From CAVQEK01 sp963711495 (GTDB lineage: Bacteria > Bacteroidota > Bacteroidia > Cytophagales > Cyclobacteriaceae), in contig CAVQEK010000003.1 in NCBI GenBank assembly GCA_963711495.1, forward strand, positions 62,001 to 126,000: DNA of 64,000 nucleotides. The letters run 5' to 3'. The position numbers and the translations under genes are program-made. Below are positions 9,287 through 16,911 of the stretch, in pieces; the first letter of the stretch is position 1; each line of letters begins with the position of its first letter. The notes beneath the pieces were generated by a model. That model was not told the DNA's origin, searched no databases, and saw only the letters and a list, made by a program, of their open reading frames with translations.

Positions 9287-10768
9287 ATGAGTGCAGTCAA
9301 TTATATTTATCGCGGATCGCTGGCATTGCTCACCGACCTTTATCAGATCACCATGGCGTATGCCTATTGGAAATCGGGTATATCAGACCGTCGGGCTGTC
9401 TTTCATCTTTTTTTTAGGGACAAACCTTTTGATGGTGGGTATGCCATTGCCAGCGGTCTCGAGTTTGCAATTGACTATCTTCAAAGATTTAAATTTATCC
9501 AGTCAGATATCAATTATTTGGCTTCCCTCACAGGAAATGATGGCACACCGTTGCTTGATGAAGCATTTCTTGATTATCTGCTTAAAATGAAGTTTTCCTG
9601 TGATGTAGAGGCCATTCCCGAAGGGACGGCCGTTTTTTCTCAGGAGCCATTAATAAGGGTAAAAGGGCCTATTCTCCAAGCCCAGCTTATAGAAACGCCA
9701 CTACTCAACATTATAAATTTCCAAACCTTGGTCGCCACAAAAGCAGCCCGGATAGCCCAGGCAGCGGGAAATTCGCCAGTACTCGAATTTGGCTTGCGCC
9801 GGGCACAAGGTTTCGACGGTGCAATTTCGGCCAGCAGAGCGGCCTTTATTGGGGGTTGTAAGGCTACTTCGAATGTGCTTGCCGGAAAATTATTTGATAT
9901 TCCAGTAAGCGGGACACACGCGCACAGTTGGGTAATGGCTTTCGAACAAGAGCTTGAGGCTTTTCGTGAGTATGCCAGGGCTATGCCAAACAATTGTATT
10001 TTGTTGGTTGATACTTATGATACGGTCAACGGAATAAAGAATGCGATTGCCATTGGGAACATGCTTAAAGATGAAGGAAAAAACCTGTATGGTATCCGAA
10101 TAGACTCGGGAGACCTGGCTTATCTGAGTCAGGTTGGACGGACAATGCTTGATGAGGCCGGATTGGAAAATACTAAAATTGTAGCAAGCAATGATATTGA
10201 CGAATACATTCTGGAAAGTCTGGAGGATCAGGATGCCAAGATTGACTTATTGGGTATTGGAACCAAATTGGTAACGGCTTTTGACCAGCCGGCCTTAGGC
10301 GGGGTGTACAAGCTTTCTGCGCTGCAAGATGAAAATGGCAACTGGAACAACAAGATAAAACTATCGGAACAATCAGCGAAAGTGAACAATCCTGGCATAC
10401 AGCAGGTTATGCGATTTAAACACCATGATCTTTTTGTAGCAGACATGATTTATGATGAGCGCAAGACTCCCGGTGACCAGGTGATCATTGTGGATCCAAT
10501 TGACAATACGCGCCGGAAAAAAATTGTTACTGCCGATTTTCAATCAGAAAACCTGCTCCAGCCGGTATTTCGATCGGGTAAATTGGTCTATACATTGCCA
10601 AAGCTGCCGGAAATACAACAACGTACCATGGAACAAATGAGTCATCTGCACAACAGCATAAAAAGATTCATTAATCCCCATGCCTATGTTACCGGTCTGG
10701 AAAAAAGCCTTTTTGATGAAAAGAACCGTTTGATCATGGAATTAAGACATTTTTCAAATGGAAATTAA
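9287..10768 (+). CDS. pncB: Nicotinate phosphoribosyltransferase
   Basis: 493 residues, the long NAPRT form. It makes nicotinate mononucleotide from nicotinate and PRPP in the Preiss-Handler branch of NAD salvage. Visible motifs: LLTDLYQITMAYAYWKSG near the N terminus, GLRRAQGFDGAISASRAAFIGG in the middle, SGTHAHSWVMAF with the phosphorylatable His, the PRPP/base-binding GIRIDSGDLAYLS and SNDIDEY, and GIGTKLVTAFDQPALGGVYKL. The nicotinamidase gene starts 12 bases after its stop, forming a two-gene salvage operon in pathway order. Confidence 0.95.
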   Translation: MSAVNYIYRGSLALLTDLYQITMAYAYWKSGISDRRAVFHLFFRDKPFDGGYAIASGLEFAIDYLQRFKFIQSDINYLASLTGNDGTPLLDEAFLDYLLKMKFSCDVEAIPEGTAVFSQEPLIRVKGPILQAQLIETPLLNIINFQTLVATKAARIAQAAGNSPVLEFGLRRAQGFDGAISASRAAFIGGCKATSNVLAGKLFDIPVSGTHAHSWVMAFEQELEAFREYARAMPNNCILLVDTYDTVNGIKNAIAIGNMLKDEGKNLYGIRIDSGDLAYLSQVGRTMLDEAGLENTKIVASNDIDEYILESLEDQDAKIDLLGIGTKLVTAFDQPALGGVYKLSALQDENGNWNNKIKLSEQSAKVNNPGIQQVMRFKHHDLFVADMIYDERKTPGDQVIIVDPIDNTRRKKIVTADFQSENLLQPVFRSGKLVYTLPKLPEIQQRTMEQMSHLHNSIKRFINPHAYVTGLEKSLFDEKNRLIMELRHFSNGN

Positions 10769-10780
10769 ATTAAACCAACT

Positions 10781-11395
10781 ATGAAAGCTTTAATTATCGT
10801 CGATCTGCAAAATGATTTCTTGCCAGGCGGTGCATTGCCGGTGCCTGAAGGGGATCAGATTGTTCCGGTCATCAATCATTTAAAACCAAAATTTAAATTG
10901 GTGGTATCCACTCAGGACTGGCATCCTGCCGATCATGGGAGTTTTGCTTCAAATCATAAACATAAAAAACCTGGTGATACTGTATTATTAAATGGTTTGA
11001 ATCAAATATTATGGCCAGATCATTGTGTGCAAAATTCCTGGGGAGCTTCTTTTGTTTCGAACCTGAATATTAGCAAAATAGAAAAGGTATTTCAGAAAGG
11101 CACTGACGCAGATATTGACTCGTACAGCGGCTTTTTTGACAATGGTCATAAACGGGATACCGGTATGAATGATTTTCTCAAAGGCAAAGGGGTTGATGAA
11201 ATATTTGTGGCTGGTTTGGCTGCCGATTATTGTGTAAAATATACGGCCCTTGATGGTGTGAGATGTGGTTTTAAAACCAACGTGATATTAGATGCGACCA
11301 AAGCCGTAAACATGCACGAAGATGATTTTGAAAACGCAGTGGAGGCCATGGAAAATGCAGGTGTTAAGATGGCATACAGTAAGAATATTATATAG
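10781..11395 (+). CDS. pncA: Nicotinamidase
   Basis: 204 residues of the isochorismatase-like fold; it deamidates nicotinamide to nicotinate, the substrate of the upstream enzyme. Probable catalytic triad Asp8 (LIIVDLQNDF), Lys106 (VFQKGTD) and Cys151 (GLAADYCVKYTA). Metal-ligand candidates are Asp46, His48 and His52 in TQDWHPADHGSF. LWPDHCVQNSWGA is a further nicotinamidase signature. It is cotranscribed with pncB. A weak hairpin follows the stop. Confidence 0.95.
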   Translation: MKALIIVDLQNDFLPGGALPVPEGDQIVPVINHLKPKFKLVVSTQDWHPADHGSFASNHKHKKPGDTVLLNGLNQILWPDHCVQNSWGASFVSNLNISKIEKVFQKGTDADIDSYSGFFDNGHKRDTGMNDFLKGKGVDEIFVAGLAADYCVKYTALDGVRCGFKTNVILDATKAVNMHEDDFENAVEAMENAGVKMAYSKNII

Positions 11396-11415
11396 TGGAT
11401 CAATAGATCCATTTA
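11396..11415 (+). terminator. Short hairpin after pncA, weak terminator candidate
   Basis: TGGATC (11396-11401) and GATCCA (11406-11411) with loop AATA, directly after the pncA stop and followed by only three T residues. It may end the salvage operon, but the T-run is poor. Confidence 0.35.
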
Positions 11416-11480
11416 TCGAATGCCTGCATGTTGATAAAGGTAGTGAAGAGATGCTGGTATTTTTATGATTTTGAGTGTTG

Positions 11481-11753
11481 TTAATCGACTTTGGAATTTA
11501 ACTGGCGATAACGCCTATCCATCAATTTGAATTGACGCCATCGGTGAATAACAGCTAGGATGCAGCTTATCAATATAAAAATGACTAATTTTTTCAGTGT
11601 AATATTTTTGATATTGAAATTCACATTAAAGAATGTGATAAAGACGCCAACTGGTAAACCAAAATAAAATATTCCGCCGAATAGAATAAAGTTCCATTTC
11701 CTGAACCGTCGTTTTTCCCAATATCGCATAAATCTCAATTCCTTTTCACTCAT
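11481..11753 (-). CDS. Small two-TM membrane protein next to FtsX-type permease
   Basis: 90 residues. A charged N terminus (MSEKELRFMRYWEKRRFRKW) is followed by two membrane segments (about residues 21-41 and 54-70), with a basic C-terminal tail (HRWRQFKLMDRRYRQ). It is not recognised as a named family. Its start overlaps the end of the FtsX/MacB permease gene by 8 bases, so the two are very probably cotranscribed, which argues that it is real and may assist or regulate that permease. Confidence 0.65.
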   Translation of the reverse strand: MSEKELRFMRYWEKRRFRKWNFILFGGIFYFGLPVGVFITFFNVNFNIKNITLKKLVIFILISCILAVIHRWRQFKLMDRRYRQLNSKVD

Positions 11754-14157
11754 AACGCAAAGCCTTCACAGGATTGCTGTTGGCTGCTTTAATGGTTTGA
11801 TAGCTTACGGTGAGCGCTGAAATGAACAGGATAAGACATGCCGCAATGACAAAAACCCACCATTCAATATCAATTTTGTAGGCAAAATGCTGAAGCCATT
11901 GGTGCATTGACCAATAAATAACCGGAAAGGCCATTACAAAACTTAATAAAATCCATTTGGCGAAATCGCTGGAAATAAGCCAGATAATCTCGATGATATT
12001 GGCTCCCATTACTTTTCGTATGCCGATCTCCTTGGTGCGCTGCAAAGTAGTAAAAGTAGATAAACCAAATAATCCCAGACAAGCAATTACAATAGCCAGC
12101 GAGGTGAATAAGGTGAAAATATTTCCAAACCTTTGATCAGATTGGTACTGGTTGTTGAAGAAATCATCCAGAAAAAAATAATCAAATGGGGCCATCGGGA
12201 ATAATTCCTGCCACTTGCTTTTGATATATTTCACCACCTGCGGCATGTTTTTGGTATTGATTTTTACCGTGTAGTAACCAAATAAATAGTTGTAATTATG
12301 AATGAAAATCATGGGTTCGATGCTATGCTGCAAACCTTCATGATGATAATCGTGAATGACGCCAATTATGGAAAAATTGTGGTTTCCGATAGTTATTTGT
12401 TCATTGATGGCTGCTTCCGGACGATTAAACCCCAATTGTTTTAATGCAGCTTCGTTAATAAGGACGGCGTTTCGGTCACTGAAATAATCCTCTTTGAAAT
12501 TTCGACCGGCTATTAATTTGAGCCCAAAACAATCCAAAAATTGATAGGAAACATCCGCCACTGCAAAAGAAACTTCATTCTGGACATCTCTACCCATTAC
12601 TTTCACCGACTCGTTTCTCAGAATGATCTCTTCTCCAGGCAGTACATCAGAAGCTGCAACATGAACAATGTCATTGTAACCGGACAACATGGTTTCAAAT
12701 TTTCTGAACCAGGTAGATCTCGTTGTATCCAGATTGAGTGTTTTTGGTGTGTATAGTACCAGCATTTGTTCCTTATCGAAACCGAGTTGCTGGTGGCGCA
12801 TGAAGCTTATTTGACGGTAAATGATAAGAGCGCCGGCGATCAAAGCAATTGAAACGGCATACTGAAAAATTACCAGCACCCTTCTCAGGTTTATACGCTG
12901 TCGATTGCCATACATCTTACCTTTTAAAACCATGATCGGTTTGAACGAGGAAAGCATAAAAGCTGGATAAAAACCAGATAAGAGTATACCTGCCACAAAA
13001 ATCATTGCAATCCAAAGAATTAGATTTGTTTGCCACCAATATTCAAATTCAAGGGGTTTTCCGGTGAGTTGTGCAAAATTGTGCCGCACCAAAATTACCA
13101 CGGCAATGGAAAAGACCAAGGCCATGACATTGACGATCACCGACTCTAATAAAAATTGGGTAACCAATTGATGCTTCAATGCGCCAATGGTTTTTCGAAT
13201 GCCAACTTCTTTTGATCTGTTCATAGATAAAGCCGTAGACAGGTTGATAAAATTGATCCAGGCCATGATCAGGATCAATAAAGCCAGAAGTAGTAGTGCA
13301 TAAACAGAAGTTCTATCACCACCAGGTTCCATTTCTCCGTCGAGGTGACTATCCAGATGGATGGCAGTGATTGGCGTTAGGAGAAATTGATATTGGGTAT
13401 TTGTTTCTTCAAGATTGGGCATGTACTTCTTGATCAATTTTGGGATCTTTGCTTCCACCAGTTTAGGATCGGCATCCTTTTGTAATAAAATATAGGTATA
13501 AACCCAGTCGGCATGCCAGTCTCCGGATTCTGATGCCCAGCCCATATCGAATCCTGTAGAAAGTGACATCAAGAAGTCCAATTTAAGATGACTGTTGGGA
13601 GGGAGGTCTTTAAAAACACCGGTCACTGTAAAATGAAGCCCTTCATTCAATACTACTGATTTCCCCAACGGATTGTCACTACCAAAATATACCCTGGCCT
13701 GTTTTTCGGAAAGTACTGTAGTGAAAGGTTCGGTCAGGGCTTTGTCTGCATCGCCTTGGATCAACTCGATCGGGAATAACTTCAAAAAGCTTTTATCCAC
13801 CCAAAAAACGCGTTGATCATTTATTTTAATATCATTATAATAGATGAGACATTCTTCTATTCCACCCCGTGACATTCCGATCACTTCCGGTATTTCTTTT
13901 AGCATGGTTGGTCCGATGGCAGTGTTAGTACGTGCACTTTGAAGCATGGATTTGCCTTGCTGAATGCGGTTAAATTGGAGTCGGTATAACCGTGTATTGT
14001 TCTTGAAAAAATGGTCGAAGCTCAATTCATATCCTACGTCCTGCAGGATTAGCAAACATGCTGTAATCGCTATCACCAGTCCGGTAATGTTGATTATGGT
14101 AAATACCCTGTTTTTCCAAAGGTGGCGGAAGATCACTTTAATATAACTCAATAACAT
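11746..14157 (-). CDS. ABC transporter permease, MacB/FtsX type with two FtsX domains
   Basis: About 803 residues when started at the ATG at 14157 (MLLSYIKVIFRHLWKNRVFTIINITGL), the usual N terminus of this Bacteroidota family; an upstream ATG at 14196 adds 13 residues. The layout is TM1, a MacB periplasmic core (about 45-260), FtsX domain 1 (ALSMNRSKEVGIRKTIGALKHQ at about 310-330), a second linker with periplasmic core (about 415-640), and FtsX domain 2 (STFTTLQRTKEIGIRKVMGA). Such permeases couple with a separate LolD-like ATPase, and none is adjacent. The role is probably efflux or envelope stress. It overlaps the small two-TM gene downstream by 8 bases. Confidence 0.88.
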   Translation of the reverse strand: MLLSYIKVIFRHLWKNRVFTIINITGLVIAITACLLILQDVGYELSFDHFFKNNTRLYRLQFNRIQQGKSMLQSARTNTAIGPTMLKEIPEVIGMSRGGIEECLIYYNDIKINDQRVFWVDKSFLKLFPIELIQGDADKALTEPFTTVLSEKQARVYFGSDNPLGKSVVLNEGLHFTVTGVFKDLPPNSHLKLDFLMSLSTGFDMGWASESGDWHADWVYTYILLQKDADPKLVEAKIPKLIKKYMPNLEETNTQYQFLLTPITAIHLDSHLDGEMEPGGDRTSVYALLLLALLILIMAWINFINLSTALSMNRSKEVGIRKTIGALKHQLVTQFLLESVIVNVMALVFSIAVVILVRHNFAQLTGKPLEFEYWWQTNLILWIAMIFVAGILLSGFYPAFMLSSFKPIMVLKGKMYGNRQRINLRRVLVIFQYAVSIALIAGALIIYRQISFMRHQQLGFDKEQMLVLYTPKTLNLDTTRSTWFRKFETMLSGYNDIVHVAASDVLPGEEIILRNESVKVMGRDVQNEVSFAVADVSYQFLDCFGLKLIAGRNFKEDYFSDRNAVLINEAALKQLGFNRPEAAINEQITIGNHNFSIIGVIHDYHHEGLQHSIEPMIFIHNYNYLFGYYTVKINTKNMPQVVKYIKSKWQELFPMAPFDYFFLDDFFNNQYQSDQRFGNIFTLFTSLAIVIACLGLFGLSTFTTLQRTKEIGIRKVMGANIIEIIWLISSDFAKWILLSFVMAFPVIYWSMHQWLQHFAYKIDIEWWVFVIAACLILFISALTVSYQTIKAANSNPVKALRYE

Positions 14158-14483
14158 CGCTGAAAAAGTTAGTGGGTCAACATTGGTAACGCACAAAAAA
14201 ATTACTTCGCAACGTGAGATAAAAAACTGATTTTCAGTAAGAAATCTTTGGCAAATTTACGAAAATGGTAAGCAGCAATTCAATGGAAATGGTAAAAAAA
14301 TTGTGGCAATATATGGTTGGAATTTCTTTGTGTCTGCATTTCAGTCAGTTTTAGAATTTTGAAATTGTAGGAAAGAATAACACTTGCAATTCACCTCCAG
14401 GTGTGAAATTCAAATCAAGATTTACCGTGATTGTATGAATTGTAGAATGCTTTTTTATTTATATCAGGAAGTCAAACGCCGGA
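14158..14483. other. Intergenic region, 326 bases
   Basis: This lies between the MORN-repeat gene and the permease gene, both on the minus strand. No gene seen. An imperfect inverted repeat, TTCACCT (14390-14396) with AGGTG-TG-AA (14399-14407), has a 2-base bulge and no T-run. The permease promoter should be in the right-hand part of this stretch. Confidence 0.4.
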
Positions 14484-16007
14484 TTAGAGTTCATCATTAT
14501 TATTTTCCAAATCATAATTGATTTTTTCCACAACATTGCCCGATTTATTATAAAATAACCAAACACCTGCCAGTTTATCATTGTCGTAAGATCCTTCCGA
14601 TTCCGTGTCGCCATTTTTAAAGAAGTATTTCCAGTAACCATCCTTTTTGCCATCCTTATAATTTCCGGAAGCGGATTCATCGCCGTTGTCATAATACAGG
14701 GTAGCAGGACCATTTTTAACACCGTCATTATAAGTATACTCCTCTTTCACTTTGTCTTTGTCATAATATTCCCGGATTATGCCTTTCCCATCCTTAAAAT
14801 CTTTTTGGGGTATCGTGTCACCATAAATAGTAATATAATTGGTAATATTCCAGAGTTTACCGGAACTCCAGATTTCTTCTCTTTTAAGCTGACCGTTTTC
14901 ATGAAAAGTTCCCCAACGCCCAACTTCTTTTCCGTGTTCATAACTGCCAATGGTTTTTAACATGCCATTGTCATGATAGAAAAACCATTGTCCTGTTTCT
15001 TCGCCTTCATCAAAATGACCTTCGGCAATGAGTGTACCTTTGTCATTGAAATATTTCCAATTACCTGTTTTTTTGTCTGCCTCGTATGCTCCGATTGAAT
15101 AGAGTATGCCATTCTCGTAAAAATTATTCCAAATGCCGATACGGAGTCCATCCTTATATTGGCCGGTCACACTTTTAATGCCGTTGGGATGGTATTCCAC
15201 ATAAGTGCTGTCCTGTAAGCCATTTTTGAAATATATTTCTTTTTTGAGCGATGTATTGGGATAGTAATATGACCATTTTCCTGCCGGCAATCCATCTTTA
15301 TAAGTTTCTTCCCCTTTTACCATGCCATTTTCATAGTACTCCTTCCATTTGCCAATGGGCTTATCATCAAGATAAACGCCGCTGCGCTTCAATTGTCCAT
15401 TTTCATAATAAGACTCATATTTACCATATTTCAGGCCTTCTTTGTATTCAGCGTTCAGAAGTAATATACCGTAGGTGGGGCCATATTCACGGTATATCCC
15501 GTCTAAGACTCCGTTTTTATATTGGGCCTCAGATTTGAGTTGTCCACTAAAATAATATTCTTTCCAGGTGCCAATTTTTTGCCCCTCTTTGTAACTACCC
15601 TGAATCTTTATTTGTCCGCTTTCAAAATATTCCTGATAGAACCCATCATTCACATTATTGGTTACTTCACTTTCATATTTCAGCTTCATTCCCGGATAGT
15701 ATCCTTTTACCACGCCTTTGGAAATGTCGTCAACATACGGAACTTCTAATATGATGTTACCATCCTTGTCATACCCACGCCAGGTACCGGTACGTTTGCC
15801 TTTATCAAAATGACCAGTTTGGATGAGTACGCTATCCTGATTAAAATAATTCCAGTTGCCTTGTTTTTCGTTATTTGAATCTACTAAGCCTTTTGAGATG
15901 ATAGTGCTGTCGGCGTTGTATTCCACCACCATTTTCATTTGAGCATTTGCCCAGAATGGCAAACCTGCGCAAAAAACAAACAAAAGATTTATTATTGATT
16001 TGTGCAT
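14484..16007 (-). CDS. Exported MORN-2 / YwqK-type repeat protein
   Basis: 507 residues. The signal peptide (residues 1-22) ends in FWANAQ. The rest is made of roughly 18-20 copies of a 22-24-residue unit of the form YxNGxLKxxGxYKDGxxxGxWKxYY, for example YFESGQIKIQGSYKEGQKIG and YYENGQLKRSGVYLDDKPIG. These are MORN-2 (YwqK-like) beta-hairpin repeats. Databases often name such proteins YwqK-family antitoxin, but the exported, long form here has no partner toxin in view and a toxin-antitoxin role is unsupported. An extended beta-solenoid envelope or surface protein is more likely. Confidence 0.8.
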   Translation of the reverse strand: MHKSIINLLFVFCAGLPFWANAQMKMVVEYNADSTIISKGLVDSNNEKQGNWNYFNQDSVLIQTGHFDKGKRTGTWRGYDKDGNIILEVPYVDDISKGVVKGYYPGMKLKYESEVTNNVNDGFYQEYFESGQIKIQGSYKEGQKIGTWKEYYFSGQLKSEAQYKNGVLDGIYREYGPTYGILLLNAEYKEGLKYGKYESYYENGQLKRSGVYLDDKPIGKWKEYYENGMVKGEETYKDGLPAGKWSYYYPNTSLKKEIYFKNGLQDSTYVEYHPNGIKSVTGQYKDGLRIGIWNNFYENGILYSIGAYEADKKTGNWKYFNDKGTLIAEGHFDEGEETGQWFFYHDNGMLKTIGSYEHGKEVGRWGTFHENGQLKREEIWSSGKLWNITNYITIYGDTIPQKDFKDGKGIIREYYDKDKVKEEYTYNDGVKNGPATLYYDNGDESASGNYKDGKKDGYWKYFFKNGDTESEGSYDNDKLAGVWLFYNKSGNVVEKINYDLENNNDEL

Positions 16008-16190
16008 AAAAAATTACTCTTTGATGTTTGGATTAAAAATAATTCCATTTACCGATGAAAGGTAGTCATAAAATAAAAACAATTGTTGACATTGAAAACA
16101 GATATTTGACCGTCTTTGAAGTCAATACGATAAAAACCCCAATTTATTTAAAGTGATATGAATATAATGAAAAAATCAAAAGTTCACAGG

Positions 16191-16895
16191 CTACAATGTT
16201 GAGCCGTACTTATCAATAATTTCATTTCGGACCTTGGGCATGCCTTCCCCGGCTTTTTCTTCCAATAAATAAAAATTGTCGCCTGGTGTAAGATGGGCAG
16301 GCATGTTGGGATCTATGATGTATTTCGGAACATTTTTCGAGACATATTCAAGTAAGCCGGCAGCAGGATAAACCTGAAGCGATGTCCCTACAACAATGAA
16401 AATATCAGCAGATAATGTTTCATAAATAGCACGGTCCATTTCGGGAACCAATTCACCAAACCAAACAATGTGGGGTCGAAGCTGAGATCCTTTTTCGCAC
16501 AGATCACCTAATTTTAGTTCCCATCCCTTGATGTCATAAATAAGATTTGGATCCACGGTGCTTCTGGATTTGAACAGATCGCCATGAAGATGAATCACAT
16601 GCGTTGACCCGGCTTTTTCGTGAAGATTATCAACATTTTGGGTGATCACTGTAACACCAAAGTATTTTTCCAGATCAGCAATGGCCAGATGCCCGGCATT
16701 GGGTTTGGCATTCACGGCAAATTTTCTGCGTTCATTATAAAAATTCAGGACTAATAAACGATCTTTTTCCCAGCCCTCCAGGGAGGCTACATCCATAACA
16801 TTGTATCCTTCCCACAATCCACCGGAATCCCGGAAGGTTTTCAAACCACTTTCAGCACTGATGCCTGCACCCGAAAGCACAACCACTTTTTTCAT
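16191..16895 (-). CDS. cobB: Sirtuin (SIR2-family NAD-dependent protein deacylase), zinc-site cysteines missing
   Basis: 234 residues from the ATG at 16895 (MKKVVVLSGAGISAESG); the frame is open upstream to 16988, but that part overlaps topA and is not family-like. The NAD site GAGISAESGLKTFRDSGGLW is at 9-28, QNVDNLH at 86-92 and the catalytic His104 in HLHGDL. The second NAD motif is VVGTSLQVYPAAGL (168-181). Sirtuins normally have four zinc-binding cysteines between HGxL and the RPHIVWFGE motif; here that stretch (105-147) has only Cys133. Bacteroidota sirtuins of this sort are, from memory, common. It lies 16 bases after topA, likely the same operon. Confidence 0.92.
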   Translation of the reverse strand: MKKVVVLSGAGISAESGLKTFRDSGGLWEGYNVMDVASLEGWEKDRLLVLNFYNERRKFAVNAKPNAGHLAIADLEKYFGVTVITQNVDNLHEKAGSTHVIHLHGDLFKSRSTVDPNLIYDIKGWELKLGDLCEKGSQLRPHIVWFGELVPEMDRAIYETLSADIFIVVGTSLQVYPAAGLLEYVSKNVPKYIIDPNMPAHLTPGDNFYLLEEKAGEGMPKVRNEIIDKYGSTL

Positions 16896-16911
16896 TATTA
16901 CTGGAATAAAG

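Noticed and set aside
14484..16007. Toxin-antitoxin assignment from YwqK-like repeats
   Set aside because: The protein is long, exported and has no toxin gene next to it; repeats alone do not show antitoxin function.
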